A stretch of DNA of 64,000 bases from Pirellula sp. SH-Sr6A (GTDB lineage: Bacteria; Planctomycetota; Planctomycetia; Pirellulales; Pirellulaceae). The position numbers and the translations under genes are program-made. The DNA lies in assembly GCF_001610875.1 (NCBI RefSeq), contig NZ_CP011272.1, positions 1,841,988 through 1,905,987 of the forward strand, given 5' to 3'. Under the pieces are notes generated by a model. It did not search any database. It was not told the DNA's origin and saw only the letters and a list, made by a program, of their open reading frames with translations. Positions 62,801-64,000 of the stretch are shown piece by piece (position 1 is the stretch's first letter; the number at the start of each line of letters is the position of its first letter).

Positions 62801-63516
62801 CGGGATGGGCCGCATCGATGAACCCAAAGGCTCCTGTCGCGTGGAGTGATCGCGCCGGGTTTGGTGCAGGAGCTGGCTTACAAATTCGTTTTCAATCCCC
62901 TGGAGAGATCGCGTGGTTGCAATCGACTACCTTCGAATCCGATCGCAACCGACTCCGCCTCCAGCTTCACGTCGCGGAAGCCCAAGGAAAGATCGAACAA
63001 GGGTCGGCAACCCTTCTTCTATGGAATCCCAACGCCGCTCGCTTCGAAACAGGGCCGACCAAACCGATTCAGCCCCGCTCCGATTTCTCCGACGGAAAAT
63101 GGCGTGAGTGGGTGGCCGACTTTACCAGCGAGCTGTCAGCCAAATGGAGCGACAACACGCCGAGAATCTACAAACTGCAACTCGATCTGTCAGGGCAGGG
63201 AGAAATTGCGATCGATTCCGTTCGAGTTAGCAGCGATTTCCTTATCGAATCGGAGAGAGCCGATCTTCGCAATCGCGCGTTCGCAGCCAAACGCGCTTGG
63301 GTGGACGGAAATGGAGACCCGGCGATTCGATTGCTTGAAGGAACTTGGGCCCGTCTCTTACGTCTGCATCCCGCTGCCTTAGCTCTTCAATTCCCCGAGA
63401 AAATCACACAAGCGGCGAAACAAAACACATCACCGAAGTCGGGATCGAGACCATCCGACGCTCCACTGCCCAGTAAAGCGGCAGCCCGACGATGGCGAAT
63501 CTTCGATCGCCAATAG
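59833..63516 (+). CDS. large exported protein of unknown function
   Basis: A 1227-residue protein. A hydrophobic stretch at about 22-42 (CRMFVSCLLIWIACSSYSAS) suggests a signal peptide. The N-terminal 480 residues are beta-rich and domain-like. A section at roughly 500-800 has the alternating strand-helix pattern of a TIM barrel, with YPTRKLISKPWLQTGLF and AILPSFELNFPLGEF. The last 250 residues are a jelly-roll-like region (FELPPKSKGNEIASGWAAS). This is compatible with a glycoside hydrolase-like enzyme, but I recognise no catalytic signature. It is the longest protein in the window. Confidence 0.55.
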   Translation: MMDHWHKQLNQDDFTRPRMAACRMFVSCLLIWIACSSYSASSPVPAQTGVSLNASTPTVESVGLRLTWGSPQLSDFSVEWHPSDSKVEPIRQLGINAEDSGSWRPSPDTPLRLNDSNTFFGGGDFLWNSKPQSTLKLIVQSQRVQDREKSSPTIKEIEWNWASLLDSLQSGPIELSLHDGATLRMDRIPGDTLRVRSDRTSWVFRAGEPLELSVIPTALPWRDQMGKFEAKLVRAGSDEVLWETEQSVPLNGLGSGDPIAIRTVAPDLTGVLELRCSLEPKRFLSNWPHSKSKVQRVVQFVTFDDKPEDASVSKKSSQPAWDWRGHSFWQTSTSRPIQHSDARRNQATDRWRATKKWFSKGDANRLDPFLVPPNESIRIPLQVADSRTPLIVHVGIEGWWQQAHIRVWESTDHSDVRAGGGNARSGTMRLLIERPWRPRIDELGRMLESSQVTEEAESLRSIAFLPSQKVVVVEIANRSLTESIRIGNMWAQSGWVDPIHANTALDGSMGRADSRLVTEYLTVDDWRTLLDLGKNITGEASDSWESMDIALRTWFASAKNRGVGQVSIPVLSKGSSLYPTRKLISKPWLQTGLFSDKGNDPIDKDVVRYLYRLGQEFDIAILPSFELNFPLGEFLHFAREDMESLLFVAGNGNPVTARRNPLSPATARCLQEFWLEFENMYRDEPGYAGYAVWIDTESHLTIPRQWQLLADPILDLFASGTPGNVPRTRAERMKVFETIHEKTFEAWQFQQVITTIEGLGRDLQRIFVPNTFAAGGIKPKRIEIVPIEPGNDLAGRDMLVDWWMIGPTNKTFRVPAFGNLDRHYLLGHPQVPPLPWFASANVVPRVQGQPAMERIKIWQRSDAKNQVREAFIINATPWDCQLEFSWTVPPSDLQRIPIDRYPSGEGSSSMAPDALTSCPYSASLLRWTGDGASIQQWRVNQEGTIERVDQMLRSMDQSVTNLSSAHTATGLLENEDFELPPKSKGNEIASGWAASMNPKAPVAWSDRAGFGAGAGLQIRFQSPGEIAWLQSTTFESDRNRLRLQLHVAEAQGKIEQGSATLLLWNPNAARFETGPTKPIQPRSDFSDGKWREWVADFTSELSAKWSDNTPRIYKLQLDLSGQGEIAIDSVRVSSDFLIESERADLRNRAFAAKRAWVDGNGDPAIRLLEGTWARLLRLHPAALALQFPEKITQAAKQNTSPKSGSRPSDAPLPSKAAARRWRIFDRQ

Positions 63517-63531
63517 CGGTCGTTTTGGAAC

Positions 63532-63822
63532 TTACAGGACGCTCTGTTCGGTGGTTTGTTCTAGCTGAGAAGGAAAGATCGCGCCGACGATCATCGCAGC
63601 CATCGAAGAGGTATGGATGATCCAGCAGCCTTCGTTCGACAAAATCGTTCGAAGTGTCCCCCACGCGACCAAGAGGAGGGCTCCAAAAAAGACCCGCTCC
63701 GCGATGCGACGAAAGCCAGCATCTTCCGTTCCCCTCGCCAACCACAATGAAGTGACTGCAACCAAGGGAATAACCCAGGGATAGCTACCCGCCAACACTT
63801 CGAAAAAGTGAGGTGCATGCAT
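63532..63822 (-). CDS. small membrane protein of unknown function
   Basis: A 96-residue protein with three predicted helices (about 14-30, 42-62 and 72-86). No family is recognised. It starts at ATG 63822 (MHAPHFFEV); an upstream TTG at 63846 would add eight residues. It ends 15 bp after the large exported protein, in convergent orientation. Confidence 0.5.
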   Translation of the reverse strand: MHAPHFFEVLAGSYPWVIPLVAVTSLWLARGTEDAGFRRIAERVFFGALLLVAWGTLRTILSNEGCWIIHTSSMAAMIVGAIFPSQLEQTTEQSVL

Positions 63823-63934
63823 TTGTTCGGCTTCCTTGCCAATCAAGCGTTTGAATCAACTCAAAAGAAGTCTCTCTTTTTTCAAAAAAAGATTCAAGAT
63901 CAGTCGAGTCCACTTCTTCGCGCGGTTTCCCCTG

Positions 63935-64000
63935 TCATCCAAGCTGACCGATCAAAAGGGTGTAACCATCCAGATCCTGTACCCGTAATTCCCCTGCGGG
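63935..64000 (-). CDS. glyoxalase/bleomycin-resistance-like protein, 3' end only
   Basis: The last 21 codons of a minus-strand gene enter at the right edge: PAGELRVQDLDGYTLLIGQLG then TGA. This matches the C-terminal strand of the vicinal oxygen chelate/glyoxalase fold, with a typical VQDLDGYTLLIGQ ending. Function cannot be assigned from so little. Confidence 0.5.
   Translation of the reverse strand, partial: PAGELRVQDLDGYTLLIGQLG

Noticed and set aside
63868-63890. CTTTTTTCAAAAAAAG-type AT hairpin near the right edge
   Set aside because: An A/T-only stem is too weak to call a terminator and may be a simple homopolymer feature.
1-64000. Mobile elements, CRISPR arrays, toxin-antitoxin or phage genes
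   Set aside because: I looked for transposase, integrase, short spaced repeats and paired small toxins and saw none; the window reads as stable chromosome.

Overview
The window looks like chromosomal DNA from a planctomycete, probably of the Pirellulales/Rhodopirellula type. This is inferred from gene content, not from any marker gene. The clues are a secreted cytochrome c/DUF6797/cupredoxin fusion, PmoA-like DUF6807 and PQQ-propeller proteins, an HTTM protein with a small partner, a PTPMT1-like phosphatase, a transglutaminase-DUF2126 giant, many GTG/TTG starts and weak Shine-Dalgarno sites. I found no transposase, integrase, tRNA, rRNA or CRISPR array, so this reads as core chromosome with lineage-specific genes.

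Layout. 1-2.2 kb: the end of an acyl-adenylate ligase followed by an aldehyde-dehydrogenase-fold protein. 2.2-4.9 kb: a site-2-type membrane protease, a HEAT/TPR protein and an exported STN-like protein. 5.0-8.4 kb: a tightly overlapping trio (secreted alpha/beta hydrolase, PQQ-propeller protein, PTPMT1-like phosphatase). 8.4-10.7 kb: glutamate dehydrogenase and a DUF6807 protein. 10.7-19.5 kb: an exopolysaccharide cluster with GT4, WecB/TagA transferase, a GDP-mannose 3,5-epimerase-like enzyme, GT2, a sugar C-methyltransferase, a Wzz/GumC chain-length regulator and a Wzy/ligase membrane protein. 19.5-34.3 kb: a complete 14-gene nuoA-N operon for respiratory complex I, preceded by a CRP-like palindrome and followed by fabI.

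35.2-41.6 kb: an exported unknown protein, the 1094-aa cytochrome/cupredoxin fusion, then uppS and an exported endonuclease/exonuclease/phosphatase-family protein on the minus strand. Upstream of that pair (41.64-41.85 kb) lies a compact element with a tiny ORF behind a perfect Shine-Dalgarno site, mutually exclusive hairpins and an intrinsic terminator, which looks like an attenuator or terminated small RNA. 42.2-50 kb: the transglutaminase-DUF2126 protein, nagB, csrA with a very strong terminator, two small unknown proteins, an M24 peptidase and a small conserved protein. 50.3-52.6 kb: a DUF3253 protein, then an HTTM protein with its partner. 52.5-64 kb: archaeal-type phosphoglycerate mutase, a Gfo/Idh/MocA oxidoreductase with a repeat protein, moaA/moaE behind a secreted cyanophycinase-like peptidase, a DxD-containing unknown protein, a 1227-aa exported protein, a small membrane protein and the last codons of a glyoxalase-like gene.

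The genes fit an aerobic or facultative heterotroph with a proton-pumping NADH dehydrogenase, an elaborate extracellular polysaccharide layer and many exported enzymes. Start codons were chosen from homology, overlaps and visible Shine-Dalgarno motifs. Family assignments are by motif recognition only, without any database search.
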